Source: Parvibaculum sp963975745
GTDB lineage: Bacteria; Pseudomonadota; Alphaproteobacteria; Parvibaculales; Parvibaculaceae
Direction of reading: 5' to 3'
Assembly: GCF_963975745.1 (NCBI RefSeq)
Contig: NZ_CAXBIB010000005.1
Location: 62,001-126,000, forward strand
Length of the DNA stretch: 64,000 nucleotides
Notes under the pieces: generated by a model
The model's input: the letters and a program-made list of their open reading frames with translations, nothing else
Told to the model about the DNA's origin: nothing
Database searches by the model: none
Program-made: the position numbers and the translations under genes
Shown here: positions 54,954-63,470 of the stretch, in pieces
Layout of the letters: every line of letters starts with the position of its first letter
Numbering within the stretch: the stretch's first letter is position 1

Positions 54954-56230
54954 AAGAGCGGGGGACGGAAACTGGTCGGTGCCGGATCGACGACCACCGC
55001 ACCGCCAGCCCGGATTTCCATCACTGCAAGACCGCGTTCGGTCCGCCCGTCCGGCATGAACCGGAAAATGCCATCGACGCCTGCAAAGCCGTCCGGGTCG
55101 GTCAACGCTTCGGCGCTGAAGCGCTCGCCGGCCGGCCGCGTTGCCAGCGCAACCGCAAGGCTTGCCGCGTCATAGCCGAGACTGGCGATGCGCGGCGGTG
55201 TGGTGCTGCCATAGGCGCGCTTGTAGCGGGTCAGGAACTGCGCATGGCCTTCGGGTGGCGGTGCCGGAAACCACGCGCCGTGAAGCGGCGGCTCAAGCGC
55301 CAGCGACGGATCGTCCCAGAGCCCGGTGCCGAGAAACTTCACCTGCCGCGGGTCGAGATCGTAATAGGGGAGCAGCGGAGAAATCGTTTTGAGCTGCGCG
55401 CCGCCTTCGGGAAGGAACAGGGCCTGGAAGCTTCCCTCGCCATAGCTGGCGGCAATGCGCCGGGCCGGCTCGTACATGCCGTCCGAATCCGCCGGATAGG
55501 AAGTCGCGGCGACGACCAGGCCGGCCCTTGCGGCAACGGCCTGTTCGAACGCGCTCCGCGCCCGGTCGCCATAGGTGCCTTGCGGGTACAGCGCACCGAA
55601 GCGCTGCAGGCCCTGCAGGGTTGCGAATTCGACGATCCGCTCGATGTCCTGGTCGAGCGGGAAGGAGAGCAGGTAGACGCCGTTGCCGGCGACCGAACTG
55701 TCGGAGGAGAAGGCGACGACCGGCACGCGGGCGCCGGCGGCAAGCGGCGCGACGGCAGTCACCTCTTCGGCAAAGAGCGGACCGAGAATGAGGTCGGCGC
55801 CGGCACCCAGCGCTTCCTGAGCGGCGCGCTGTGCACCGCCGGACGTACCGCCGGTCGCCTTGGGGATCAGCATGATCTGCCGGTTGTCGAACTCGAACAA
55901 CGCCAGCTGCGCCGCATTGTAGATTGCATTGGAAAGCGTCCGCACATTGTCGCGCGGCGAATTGAAGGGCAGCAGCAGCGCGACCCGGATCGGCTGCGCG
56001 CCGGCCATATGCGCCGGCGTGTAGAAGCGTGCGGGATCGCGCATGGCCGGCACATCGACGCGCGGCGGCGGCTGGACCTGGACGGTGGGCGGCGGCGCGA
56101 CCACCACGGGGGGTGCCGTTCGGCCGCCAAGGCCGTTGCAGCCGGCCAGCATCAGGCCGAGACCGAGAACAGCCAACGCCCGAAGGCCGGAACGCAAATG
56201 GCCGGAACACAAGGGGCGGGCGTCTGTCAC
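54950..56230 (-). CDS. Penicillin-binding protein activator-like lipoprotein
   Basis: The 426-residue product has a type II signal peptide (LRALAVLGLGLMLAGCNGL, lipobox LAGC), a proline-rich linker (PPPTVQVQPPPRVDVP) and a two-lobed periplasmic-binding fold. That fold shows IRVALLLPFNSPRDNVRTLS, GADLILGPLFAEEVTAVAPL and VPVVAFSSDSSVAG. This matches the LpoA-related proteins that activate penicillin-binding proteins. GTG 56230 is the start, with AAGGAAAA upstream; the much longer open frame runs through rsmI and is not real. It is divergent from rsmI. Confidence 0.85.
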   Translation of the reverse strand: MTDARPLCSGHLRSGLRALAVLGLGLMLAGCNGLGGRTAPPVVVAPPPTVQVQPPPRVDVPAMRDPARFYTPAHMAGAQPIRVALLLPFNSPRDNVRTLSNAIYNAAQLALFEFDNRQIMLIPKATGGTSGGAQRAAQEALGAGADLILGPLFAEEVTAVAPLAAGARVPVVAFSSDSSVAGNGVYLLSFPLDQDIERIVEFATLQGLQRFGALYPQGTYGDRARSAFEQAVAARAGLVVAATSYPADSDGMYEPARRIAASYGEGSFQALFLPEGGAQLKTISPLLPYYDLDPRQVKFLGTGLWDDPSLALEPPLHGAWFPAPPPEGHAQFLTRYKRAYGSTTPPRIASLGYDAASLAVALATRPAGERFSAEALTDPDGFAGVDGIFRFMPDGRTERGLAVMEIRAGGAVVVDPAPTSFRPPLF

Positions 56231-56368
56231 CGGGAATTTTCCTTGAACGAACAAAAGGGTGGCGTCGGCAAAGGGTACTGTCCGCGCCCCGCCAAGTAAA
56301 CCGGGCGCGCCGCGGCGCCGGCGCCCCGTCTTGCCAAAAAGTCCCTTCCGGGCGCAAGGTCGCCCGCG

Positions 56369-57247
56369 ATGAATGAAAAACCCGCAAGACCTGTATCCGC
56401 CGCCGGCCGCCTTGCGCCCGGTCTCTATGTCACGGCGACGCCGATCGGCAATGCCGGTGACATCACGCTGCGCGCGCTCGATGTGCTGGCCCGCGCCGAT
56501 CTGGTTCTGTGCGAGGACACACGGGTCACCGCCAAGCTCTTTGCCATTCACCATATCGAGGCGCGCACCGCGCCCTATCACGACCACAACGCGGCCGAGA
56601 TGCGTCCGCGCATCCTGAAGCGGCTGGAGGCCGGCGAGGCGATTGCGCTGGTCTCGGATGCAGGCACGCCGCTGGTCTCCGATCCGGGTCTCAAGCTGGT
56701 GCGCGAGGCGGTGGCGGCCGGGCACGCGGTGACGACGCTGCCGGGTGCCTCCTCGGTGCTGGCGGCGTTGACCCTGGCGGGCCTGCCGACCGACCGCTTT
56801 TTCTTCGGCGGCTTCCTGAGCGCGAAACAGGAAGCGCGGCGCAAGGAGCTGACCGAACTGGCGGCCATCCCGGCAACGCTGGTCTTTCTTGAAAGCGCCA
56901 ACCGTCTGGCGGCCTCGCTCGATGACATGGCGGCGGCGCTCGGTCCCCGCGCAGCGGCGGTGGCCCGCGAACTGACCAAGAAATTCGAGGAAGTGCGGCG
57001 CGGAACGCTGAGCGAACTGGCGGCCCATTATGTGGATGCGGGCCCGCCCCGGGGTGAGATCGTCATCGTGGTCGGACCGCCGGAAAAGCGCGCCGCGCTT
57101 TGCGCGCACGAGATCGACGCAATGCTTGAAAACGCCCTGCGCCGTGCAAGTCTCAAGGATGCGGTCGCCGAAGTCGTCTCGATGACCGGACTGCCGCGCC
57201 GCGAGATCTATGCCCGCGCCCTGGAAATTGCGGATGCGAAGGATTGA
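56369..57247 (+). CDS. rsmI: 16S rRNA (cytidine-2'-O)-methyltransferase RsmI
   Basis: RsmI 2'-O-methylates C1402 of 16S rRNA. The 292-residue product has LYVTATPIGNAGDITLRALD near the N terminus and DLVLCEDTR. ALVSDAGTPLVSDPGLKLV is the SAM tunnel, followed by PGASSVLAALTLAGLPTDRF. It overlaps the YraN-type gene by 14 bases. This rsmI, yraN, BON lipoprotein and gshB neighbourhood with the divergent PBP activator is conserved in alphaproteobacteria and beyond. Confidence 0.96.
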   Translation: MNEKPARPVSAAGRLAPGLYVTATPIGNAGDITLRALDVLARADLVLCEDTRVTAKLFAIHHIEARTAPYHDHNAAEMRPRILKRLEAGEAIALVSDAGTPLVSDPGLKLVREAVAAGHAVTTLPGASSVLAALTLAGLPTDRFFFGGFLSAKQEARRKELTELAAIPATLVFLESANRLAASLDDMAAALGPRAAAVARELTKKFEEVRRGTLSELAAHYVDAGPPRGEIVIVVGPPEKRAALCAHEIDAMLENALRRASLKDAVAEVVSMTGLPRREIYARALEIADAKD

Positions 57248-57638
57248 AGGCGGGACAAGAAAGGGCAATTCCGCGCGTGGCCGCGCCGCCCACAGCCTCG
57301 GCTTGCGCGCCGAAACCCTGGCCGCCTTCTGGCTGCGCCTCAAGGGCTACCACATTCTGGAGCGCCGCCTGAAAACCCGGGCCGGGGAGATCGACATGGT
57401 CGCCCGTCGCGGCCGGACACTGGTCATTGTCGAGGTCAAGGCCAGCGCAAGAAACGGGATGGCCGGCGAGCGCGCGGTCGAAGCGCTGTTGCCGCGTCAG
57501 CAGCAGCGCCTGGTGCGCGCGGCCGATCACCTGCTGGCCATGCGTCCGGTCCTGGCCGGGCTCGATATCCGTTTCGATCTGGTTCTGGTTGCGCCACGCC
57601 GGCTGCCGCGTCATCTCGTGGATGCATGGCGGCCTTAA
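57234..57638 (+). CDS. YraN/UPF0102 endonuclease-like protein
   Basis: The 134-residue product has a Holliday-junction-resolvase-like fold: AETLAAFWLRLKGYHILERR, then RAGEIDMVARRGRTLVIVEV with the acidic and E-x-K residues of the PD-(D/E)xK nuclease superfamily. No activity is firmly assigned to the family. I start at ATG 57234, which overlaps rsmI. It ends 64 bases before the BON gene. Confidence 0.9.
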   Translation: MRRIEGGTRKGNSARGRAAHSLGLRAETLAAFWLRLKGYHILERRLKTRAGEIDMVARRGRTLVIVEVKASARNGMAGERAVEALLPRQQQRLVRAADHLLAMRPVLAGLDIRFDLVLVAPRRLPRHLVDAWRP

Positions 57639-57702
57639 TCTTGCCGCAGCGGTCAGGCCATCTGCAGCCGCGAGTCCGGGGCACCCGATCTGGAGGTTTG
57701 AT

Positions 57703-58275
57703 ATGCGAATGTCTTTGGCGGCTCTGGTTCTGGCCCTGCTGACCCTGGGCGGTTGTGTGCCGCTGGTCGTCGGCGCGGGCGGTGCGGCGGCGGTCGGTGC
57801 GGCCCAGGATCGCGGCCTCGAACAGGCGCTCGACGACAATGAAATATCCTTTGAAATCAACCGCAAGCTTCTGGCCGAAGACGGCAATCTCTACAAGGGC
57901 GTCGCCACCCAGGTTCGCAACGGCCGCGTGTTGTTGTCGGGCATCGTGCCGAAGCCCGAAGATCGCGTGACGGTGACGCGCATCGTCTGGACGATCGGTG
58001 GCGTCAGGGAGGTCATCAACGAATTGCAGGTTGGCGAGAGCGCCGGCTTCATGCAGGCGATGAGCGACACGGCAATCACGACCAAGCTGCGGGCGCGCCT
58101 GACCGGCGACAGCAATGTCAGCGGCATCAACTATTCGATCGAGACCGTGCGCGGGACCGTCTATCTGATGGGCACGGCGCGCGACCGCGCCGAGCTCGAT
58201 CGCGTCATCGCTCATGCGCGCAGCGTTTCGGGCGTCCGGAACGTCGTTTCCTATGTCGAGGTCGGCAGGCGCTGA
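57703..58275 (+). CDS. BON-domain lipoprotein
   Basis: The 190-residue product has a type II signal peptide (LAALVLALLTLGGC) and two BON domains, at about residues 48-115 (NEISFEINRKLLAEDGNLYK) and 122-188 (DTAITTKLRARLTGDSNVSG). This is the architecture of DolP and OsmY-type envelope proteins, which bind anionic phospholipid and support outer-membrane integrity. GGAGG precedes the ATG. The gene's position downstream of rsmI/yraN is that of dolP in many proteobacteria. Confidence 0.9.
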   Translation: MRMSLAALVLALLTLGGCVPLVVGAGGAAAVGAAQDRGLEQALDDNEISFEINRKLLAEDGNLYKGVATQVRNGRVLLSGIVPKPEDRVTVTRIVWTIGGVREVINELQVGESAGFMQAMSDTAITTKLRARLTGDSNVSGINYSIETVRGTVYLMGTARDRAELDRVIAHARSVSGVRNVVSYVEVGRR

Positions 58276-58331
58276 GGGCGTGGGCCTGCGCGCACTTGCA
58301 TCCCCGGCCCGTCCCGCGTCATGATCGGCGC

Positions 58332-59183
58332 ATGGACGGAACGATGGGCAGCATGGAAGGCGAGTTGCAGCGGGCGGGCGCGATGCCCGACGACAAACTC
58401 GACCTTGCACGACTGGCGCTGACGCTGGCGGCGCTCGATCGGCCCGAATTCGAACCCGCTCCCTATCTCGCGCATCTCGACGAACTGGCCGCGGTGGCCG
58501 CCGACACCCTTTCGGGCGACGTGCGGGATGCGCCGCCCGGCATCGTCGCGGGCGCACTGGCCGGCGTTGTTGCCGGCCGTTATCGCTATCTCGGCGATAC
58601 CGAAACCTATGACGATCCGCGCAATGCCAACCTCGCCGACGTGATCGATCGCCGCAAGGGTCTGCCGGTCACGCTGGGCATTCTCTATCTTCATGTCGGC
58701 ACGAAGCTGGGTCTCGATCTGAGCGGCCTGAATTTCCCGGGCCATTTCGTGCTCAGGCTGCGCAGTGCCGGCGAGGCAACGGTACTCGATCCGTTCAATG
58801 GCGGCCGCGCCCTGACCGCCGCCGACCTGCTGACGCTGCTGCGCGGTGTCGAGGGGCCCGATGCGCGGCTGACGCCCGAGGCCTGCGAGCCGGTCGGCCC
58901 ACGCGACATTCTGCTCAGGCTCGAAAACAACATTCTGGGCCGCGCCGTCAAGGCCGGCGACTTTGTCCGGGCCCGCGAGATCGTGCTGCGCATGATCTGG
59001 CTGGCGCCGCAGCGGGCCGGCCTGCGTTTCGAACTCGGCCGCCTCGAGGTGCATGCCGGCCACATGGGTGCCGCCGCCCATGCCTTCGAAGCCTGCCGCG
59101 ACATGGCGGCCGATCTCGGCGAAATTCGCATTGCCGGCATGGCCGAAGAGGCCCTGCGTCGCCTCAAGACCCGCCTCAACTGA
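58332..59183 (+). CDS. SirB1-family transglutaminase-like/TPR protein
   Basis: The 283-residue product has a transglutaminase-like N-terminal half, with NLADVIDRRKGLPVTLGILY and LSGLNFPGHFVLRL, the latter with the FPGHF motif. A C-terminal TPR region follows (RFELGRLEVHAGHMGAAAHA). The family includes SirB1 and YchA; no activity is established. ATG 58332 is used, but ATG 58344 and 58353 also fit. Confidence 0.88.
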   Translation: MDGTMGSMEGELQRAGAMPDDKLDLARLALTLAALDRPEFEPAPYLAHLDELAAVAADTLSGDVRDAPPGIVAGALAGVVAGRYRYLGDTETYDDPRNANLADVIDRRKGLPVTLGILYLHVGTKLGLDLSGLNFPGHFVLRLRSAGEATVLDPFNGGRALTAADLLTLLRGVEGPDARLTPEACEPVGPRDILLRLENNILGRAVKAGDFVRAREIVLRMIWLAPQRAGLRFELGRLEVHAGHMGAAAHAFEACRDMAADLGEIRIAGMAEEALRRLKTRLN

Positions 59184-59277
59184 TTTTTTTCTCGCAAAGC
59201 CGGAGCGCTCCCCCCATCTTTCCCCGAGCCCGCGCGGGCCCTGCCTGCGAATGCCTGCCAGCGAATGAATGCGAGAA

Positions 59278-60228
59278 ATGAGCATGAGCCTTGCCGTCGC
59301 CATCCAGATGGATCCGGTCCATCAGATCAACATCAATGCCGACTCGACCTTTGCGCTGGGGCTGGAGGCGCAGCGTCGCGGCCACCGCCTCTTTTACTAC
59401 GAGCCTAAGGATCTCTCGATGCGCGACGGCCGCGCCTATGCGCGCATGCGGCCGATGACGCTGCGCCGCGAGATCGGCAATCATTCGACCTTGGGCAGCC
59501 TCGAAAGGACCTTCCTCGAGGATCTCGACGTGGTGTTGATGCGCCAGGACCCGCCTTTCGACATGAGCTACATCACGGCGACGCATATTCTCGAGACCGT
59601 GCATCCGAAAACGCTGGTCGTGAACGATCCGGCCGAGGTCAGGAACGCGCCGGAAAAGCTTTTTGCGGTGCGCTTCAAGGGTCTGCTGCCGCCGACGCTG
59701 ATCAGCCGCGATCCGGAGGAGATCCGCGCCTTTCGCCGTGAATTCGGTGACATCATCGTCAAGCCGCTGTTCGGCAATGGCGGCATCGGCGTCTTCCGCA
59801 TCCGCGAAGGCGATGAAAACCTCAATTCGCTCCTGGAAATCTTCGGCCAGATGAATCGCGAGCCGGTGATCGTGCAGAAATATCTCCCCGAAGTGCGGCA
59901 GGGCGACAAGCGCATCATCCTGGTCGAGGGGCGCCCCGTCGGCGCCATCAACCGCGTGCCGGCCGAGGGCGAGTCGCGCTCCAACATGCATGTCGGCGGC
60001 CGCCCCGAAAAATGGTCGCTGACGAAGCGCGAACGCGAAATCTGCGAGATGATCGGACCGGAGCTGAAGAAGCGCGGCCTGATCTTCGTCGGCATCGACG
60101 TCATCGGCGACTTCCTGACCGAGATCAACGTCACCTCGCCGACTGGCATCCAGGAGATCGACCGTTTCGACAACGCCAATCTGGCAGGCCTTGTCTGGGA
60201 CGCGATCGAGGCGCGCCGCGGCGCTTGA
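59278..60228 (+). CDS. gshB: Glutathione synthase
   Basis: GshB joins gamma-glutamylcysteine and glycine. The 316-residue ATP-grasp enzyme begins VAIQMDPVHQININADSTFA. It has IIVKPLFGNGGIGVFRIRE in the ATP-binding region and EINVTSPTGIQEIDRFDNAN near the C terminus. ATG 59269 and 59284 are alternatives to the start chosen; all give the conserved N terminus. The dipeptidase gene follows after 16 bases. Confidence 0.96.
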   Translation: MSMSLAVAIQMDPVHQININADSTFALGLEAQRRGHRLFYYEPKDLSMRDGRAYARMRPMTLRREIGNHSTLGSLERTFLEDLDVVLMRQDPPFDMSYITATHILETVHPKTLVVNDPAEVRNAPEKLFAVRFKGLLPPTLISRDPEEIRAFRREFGDIIVKPLFGNGGIGVFRIREGDENLNSLLEIFGQMNREPVIVQKYLPEVRQGDKRIILVEGRPVGAINRVPAEGESRSNMHVGGRPEKWSLTKREREICEMIGPELKKRGLIFVGIDVIGDFLTEINVTSPTGIQEIDRFDNANLAGLVWDAIEARRGA

Positions 60229-60244
60229 AAGGGGAGGCCTGAAA

Positions 60245-61537
60245 ATGCCGGGCAAGGTGAAGATGAAATGGGTGCGATACGGCATTCTGGCCACCGCCCT
60301 GGCGCTGATCATCGGCGCCATCTGGACGTTGCGCCCGGTCTTCGTCGCCGAGACACCGCCGCCGACGCTGGCGGAAACGGCGGCGCGCATCCATGCAAGC
60401 GTCATTACCATCGACACACATGTCGATATCCCCTCGACCTTCGCGACCGAAATCTATGATCCCGGCAAGCCGGGCGCATACCCGGTGCAGGTCGATCTGC
60501 CGCGCATGCGCGAAGGCGGGCTCGACGCGGTCTTCTTCGTCGTCTATGCGGGGCAGGGCGCGCGCGACGATGCGGGTCATGCAGGGGCCGCCGCCGAGGC
60601 CTTTGCAAAATTCGCCGCCATTCGCCGTATGACGGATAATCTGTATCCGGATGAAATCGGCCTCGCCCGCTCCTCGGCCGACATTCGCCGTCTCCATGGC
60701 GAGGGCAAGCGCGTCGCACTGATCGGCATCGAGAATGCCTATGTCGCCGGCCGTTCGCCCGAATTGCTCGATGTCTATTACGGTCTGGGCGCGCGCTATC
60801 TCGGCCTCGTTCACAACGGCCACAACGATATCGCCGACAGCGCCCTGCCGCAGGAGAAGTTCGGCGACCGCACCGACGCGGAAGGCGGCGAACATGGCGG
60901 CCTGTCGGCGCTCGGCCGCGCCATGATCGCCCGCGCCAATGATCACGGCCTGATGGTCGATGTCAGCCACGCCTCGAAGGCCGCCGCGCTTGAGGCGATC
61001 GAACTGTCGCGCGCGCCGGTCATCGCCTCGCATTCGGCGGTTCATGCGCTGGCCGCCCATCCGCGCAACATGACGGATGAGGAACTGAAGGCGCTGGCCG
61101 CAAAAGGCGGCGTCATCCAGATCGTCGCCTTCGATGCCTATCTGCACGAGGTGCCGGAGGAAAAGGTCACGGCGCGGCGCGAACTGGCTGCTTCGCTCGG
61201 TCTGACATCGCTTGACGCCTTCTTCGGCGCGAGCGAGGAGACGAAGCGCAAATTCGCCGAAGGCGTTGCCGCCCTCGACGTCAAATGGCCCCGTGCGACA
61301 GTCGCGACGCTGGCCGACCATATCGACCATGCGGTGAATCTGATCGGCATCGACCATGTCGGCATTTCGTCGGATTTTCAGGGCGGCGGCGGCATCGAAG
61401 GCTGGTCGCATGCCGGCGAAACCCTGAACGTGACCGCCGAACTGGTCCGCCGCGGCTACACCGAAGAAGAGATCGGCAAGCTCTGGGGCGAAAACCTGAT
61501 GCGCGTCATGGACGCGGCCGAGGCAGCGCGCAAATAA
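60245..61537 (+). CDS. Membrane dipeptidase (peptidase M19)
   Basis: The 430-residue product has one N-terminal membrane helix (GILATALALIIGAIWTL) that probably anchors it on the periplasmic side. An M19 renal-dipeptidase domain follows. Zinc-site motifs are visible: TIDTHVDIP, VHNGHNDIAD, MVDVSHAS, ASHSAVHALAAHPRN and GIDHVGISSDFQGGG. Cleavage of dipeptides, possibly including D-amino-acid ones, is expected. It shares a transcript with gshB by spacing. Confidence 0.93.
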   Translation: MPGKVKMKWVRYGILATALALIIGAIWTLRPVFVAETPPPTLAETAARIHASVITIDTHVDIPSTFATEIYDPGKPGAYPVQVDLPRMREGGLDAVFFVVYAGQGARDDAGHAGAAAEAFAKFAAIRRMTDNLYPDEIGLARSSADIRRLHGEGKRVALIGIENAYVAGRSPELLDVYYGLGARYLGLVHNGHNDIADSALPQEKFGDRTDAEGGEHGGLSALGRAMIARANDHGLMVDVSHASKAAALEAIELSRAPVIASHSAVHALAAHPRNMTDEELKALAAKGGVIQIVAFDAYLHEVPEEKVTARRELAASLGLTSLDAFFGASEETKRKFAEGVAALDVKWPRATVATLADHIDHAVNLIGIDHVGISSDFQGGGGIEGWSHAGETLNVTAELVRRGYTEEEIGKLWGENLMRVMDAAEAARK

Positions 61538-61543
61538 GCATAT

Positions 61544-61558
61544 GTTCTCAATTTGTTC
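61544..61558. promoter_or_regulatory. LexA (SOS) box before comM
   Basis: GTTCTCAATTTGTTC fits the alphaproteobacterial LexA operator GTTC-N7-GTTC perfectly. It lies 57 bases before the comM ATG and overlaps a possible promoter (TTGACC at 61560-61565). comM is, as I recall, an SOS gene in several alphaproteobacteria. Confidence 0.8.
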
Positions 61559-61615
61559 TTGACCTGATGTGCCATTGCGCTAGCCTTTCCCGATAACCGG
61601 GCAGGGCGGGGCAGC

Positions 61616-62560
61616 ATGGTCGCGCATATCGAGACGGTAGCCTTTCAGGGCGTCGAGGCGCGGCCCGTCGATGTGCAGGTCCATCTTGGCAGCGGCACGG
61701 TGATGTTTTCGGTGGTCGGCCTTGGCGACAAGGCGGTGGCCGAAAGCCGCGAGCGGGTTCGCGCCGCCCTCCACGCCATCGGTCTCGGTCTCCCCGCCAA
61801 ACGCATCACGGTCAATCTCGCCCCCGCCGATCTGCCCAAGGAAGGCAGCCATTACGATCTCCCCATCGCGCTCGGCCTGCTGGTCGTCATGGGCGTGCTG
61901 CCGGCGCAGGAGCTCGAGCGCTTCGTCGCCATCGGCGAATTGTCGCTTGACGGCACCATCAACCCGGTCGCCGGCGCGCTGCCGGCGGCGGTTGCCGCCA
62001 ATGCGCGCGGCAAGGGGCTGATCTGTCCGGAAGCCTGCGGACCCGAAGCCGCATGGGCCGGCATGGATGCGGCAAATCCCGGCGGCGTGCTGGCGCCGCG
62101 TTCGATCATCGCGCTGGTCAATCATTTCCGCGGCAGCCAGGTCCTCTCCGAACCGGCGCCGATGAAGGCGGTCGAAGCGGGGCCCGTGCCCGATCTGCGC
62201 GACATCAAGGGACAGGAATCGGCCAAGCGCGCGCTCGAGATCGCCGCGGCCGGCGGCCACAACATGCTGATGGTCGGTCCGCCCGGCTCCGGCAAGTCGA
62301 TGCTGGCCGCACGCCTGCCCGGCATCCTGCCCCCGCTCGCCCCACGCGAGATGCTCGAGGTCTCGATGGTCTCGTCGCTGGCCGGCGAACTGCTGAAGAC
62401 CGGCCTCGGCCGCCGCCGTCCCTATCGCGCGCCGCATCACTCGGCCTCGATGCCGGCGCTGGTCGGCGGCGGCCTGCGCGTCAAGCCGGGCGAGATTTCG
62501 CTGGCCCATCGCGGTGTGCTGTTTCTCGACGAATTGCCCGAGTTTCCCGGCATTAGGTAG
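61616..62560 (+). pseudogene. comM: comM (YifB-type Mg-chelatase-like helicase), 5' part, interrupted
   Basis: ComM is an AAA+ hexameric helicase that promotes branch migration when transformed DNA is integrated. Intact proteins are about 500 residues; here the frame stops at 314. The N-terminal Lon-like domain is normal (FSVVGLGDKAVAESRERVRA, LAPADLPKEGSHYDLPIAL). Walker A is VGPPGSGKSMLAARLPG and the sequence reaches Walker B, GVLFLDELPEFP, at 62548. Three unrelated codons and a stop follow. Sensor, arginine-finger and C-terminal regions are missing, so the product should be inactive. The break is an insertion, not a simple frameshift, because no comM sequence follows in any frame. Confidence 0.9.
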
Positions 62561-62579
62561 CAAACGGGACTAGAGAATA

Positions 62580-62609
62580 GCGGGATTTGGCGGGTTTTGC
62601 CGGTATTTT
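62580..62609 (+). repeat. Three 10-bp tandem repeats at the element edge
   Basis: GCGGGATTTG, GCGGGTTTTG and CCGGTATTTT lie head to tail from 62580. They start about 30 bases from the comM break and end just before the first element gene. The first two differ at one base. The pattern could be recombinase arm sites or an operator. Confidence 0.5.
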
Positions 62610-62615
62610 CCGGGA

Positions 62616-63047
62616 ATGACTGAAACCGAACGCCCCAACACGGTCGCTGGCCTTATGGCCAAGCGCGATGAACTGCTGAAACTCCGGAAGCATCTGGACG
62701 CTGAGAACCGCAAGGTCACATGCGACATAGACCATCTGGACGCCTGCATTGCGCTATTCGATCCGGCCAACACCCCGGAAGCCATACAGCGTTACGCCAC
62801 CAAGCACCGCGCCCGCCACGGCCATGTGAGGCGCTTCGTCCTGACGTTCCTTCGGGACGCCAAGGGGCCGGTCACGTCCCGCGACATAACCGAAGCATGG
62901 GTCAAGGACCGGGGCCTTCGCGCCGACGATGCAACCTTTGTCCTGATCCGTAAGCGCATAGGGGCCTGTCTTAACGGGCTCAAGCTAGACGGGAAGGTGA
63001 TAGGGACCGTGACCGGCGGGGATTACAAGGCTTGGACGCTGGCCTAG
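62616..63047 (+). CDS. Mobile-element-associated hypothetical protein, coiled coil plus wHTH-like
   Basis: The 143-residue product has an N-terminal coiled coil (VAGLMAKRDELLKLRKHLDA) and a segment CDIDHLDACIALFDPANTP. The C-terminal part has a winged-helix-like pattern (RRFVLTFLRDAKGPVTSRDI, then KRIGACLNGLKLDGKVIGTV). I recognise this type from genomic islands and next to integrases in alphaproteobacteria, but it has no named function. It is the first gene inside the element, on the same strand as comM and downstream of the comM promoter. Its stop overlaps that of the convergent small gene. Confidence 0.8.
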   Translation: MTETERPNTVAGLMAKRDELLKLRKHLDAENRKVTCDIDHLDACIALFDPANTPEAIQRYATKHRARHGHVRRFVLTFLRDAKGPVTSRDITEAWVKDRGLRADDATFVLIRKRIGACLNGLKLDGKVIGTVTGGDYKAWTLA

Positions 63048-63193
63048 AACAGCCACCCGAACGTCTGCCATATCATTCCGGCCAGCATGAGCGTTGCCCC
63101 GGCTACCATGACGATCCGTCCCGGACGGTCACGGGAGCGCATGAACAGCGCACCGGCGGCGACGGTCAGGAAGCCAAGGCCTACAAAAATCAT
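63044..63193 (-). CDS. Tiny two-helix membrane protein
   Basis: A 49-residue frame encodes MIFVGLGFLTVAAGALFM, a charged turn RSRDRPGR and a second hydrophobic stretch IVMVAGATLMLAGMIW, ending TFGWLF. The alternation of two membrane helices around an arginine-rich turn is unlikely by chance. In-frame GTG and TTG codons lie just upstream as other starts. It follows the ribbon-helix-helix-like gene by 15 bases on the same strand, so the two may form an operon. Function unknown. Confidence 0.6.
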   Translation of the reverse strand: MIFVGLGFLTVAAGALFMRSRDRPGRIVMVAGATLMLAGMIWQTFGWLF

Positions 63194-63208
63194 CGGCACC
63201 AAAAGCGC

Positions 63209-63409
63209 CTACTCCTCATCGTCAGCACCTTCGAAGTCTTGCGCCTTTCGCTTTTCAATGATCCCGGTTTCCAGCGCCTTTGTGACTGCATTTTCAATGA
63301 ACCGCCGGGCAACACCGGTTTTTCCGTTGCCGTATCCGACATCGGCCAAGTCTTGAAGGTAGGCATGCATGATCCGCGGAAGCCGGACTTCCAGCTTTTT
63401 GTTGGCCAT
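63209..63409 (-). CDS. Small ribbon-helix-helix-like protein
   Basis: The 66-residue product begins MANKKLEVRLPRIMHAYLQD. A beta-strand with KLEVRLP, then two helices (MHAYLQDLADVG, GVARRFIENAVTKALETG), is the layout of Arc/MetJ-type repressors. An acidic tail follows (DFEGADDEE). Similar proteins are frequent on islands in rhizobia. Two CACAAGATG direct repeats upstream may be its operator. DNA binding is inferred from the fold pattern only. Confidence 0.75.
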   Translation of the reverse strand: MANKKLEVRLPRIMHAYLQDLADVGYGNGKTGVARRFIENAVTKALETGIIEKRKAQDFEGADDEE

Positions 63410-63470
63410 AAATACATCTTACCCGGTTTTCGCCCGCCGAAAGACGGCCATTTGTCGGTCAATTGGCAGA

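Noticed and set aside
54950..57343. A 797-codon minus-strand frame covering the PBP activator and extending through rsmI.
   Set aside because: Only the part from the GTG at 56230 has a signal peptide and family similarity; the rest is antisense to rsmI, which has every conserved motif.
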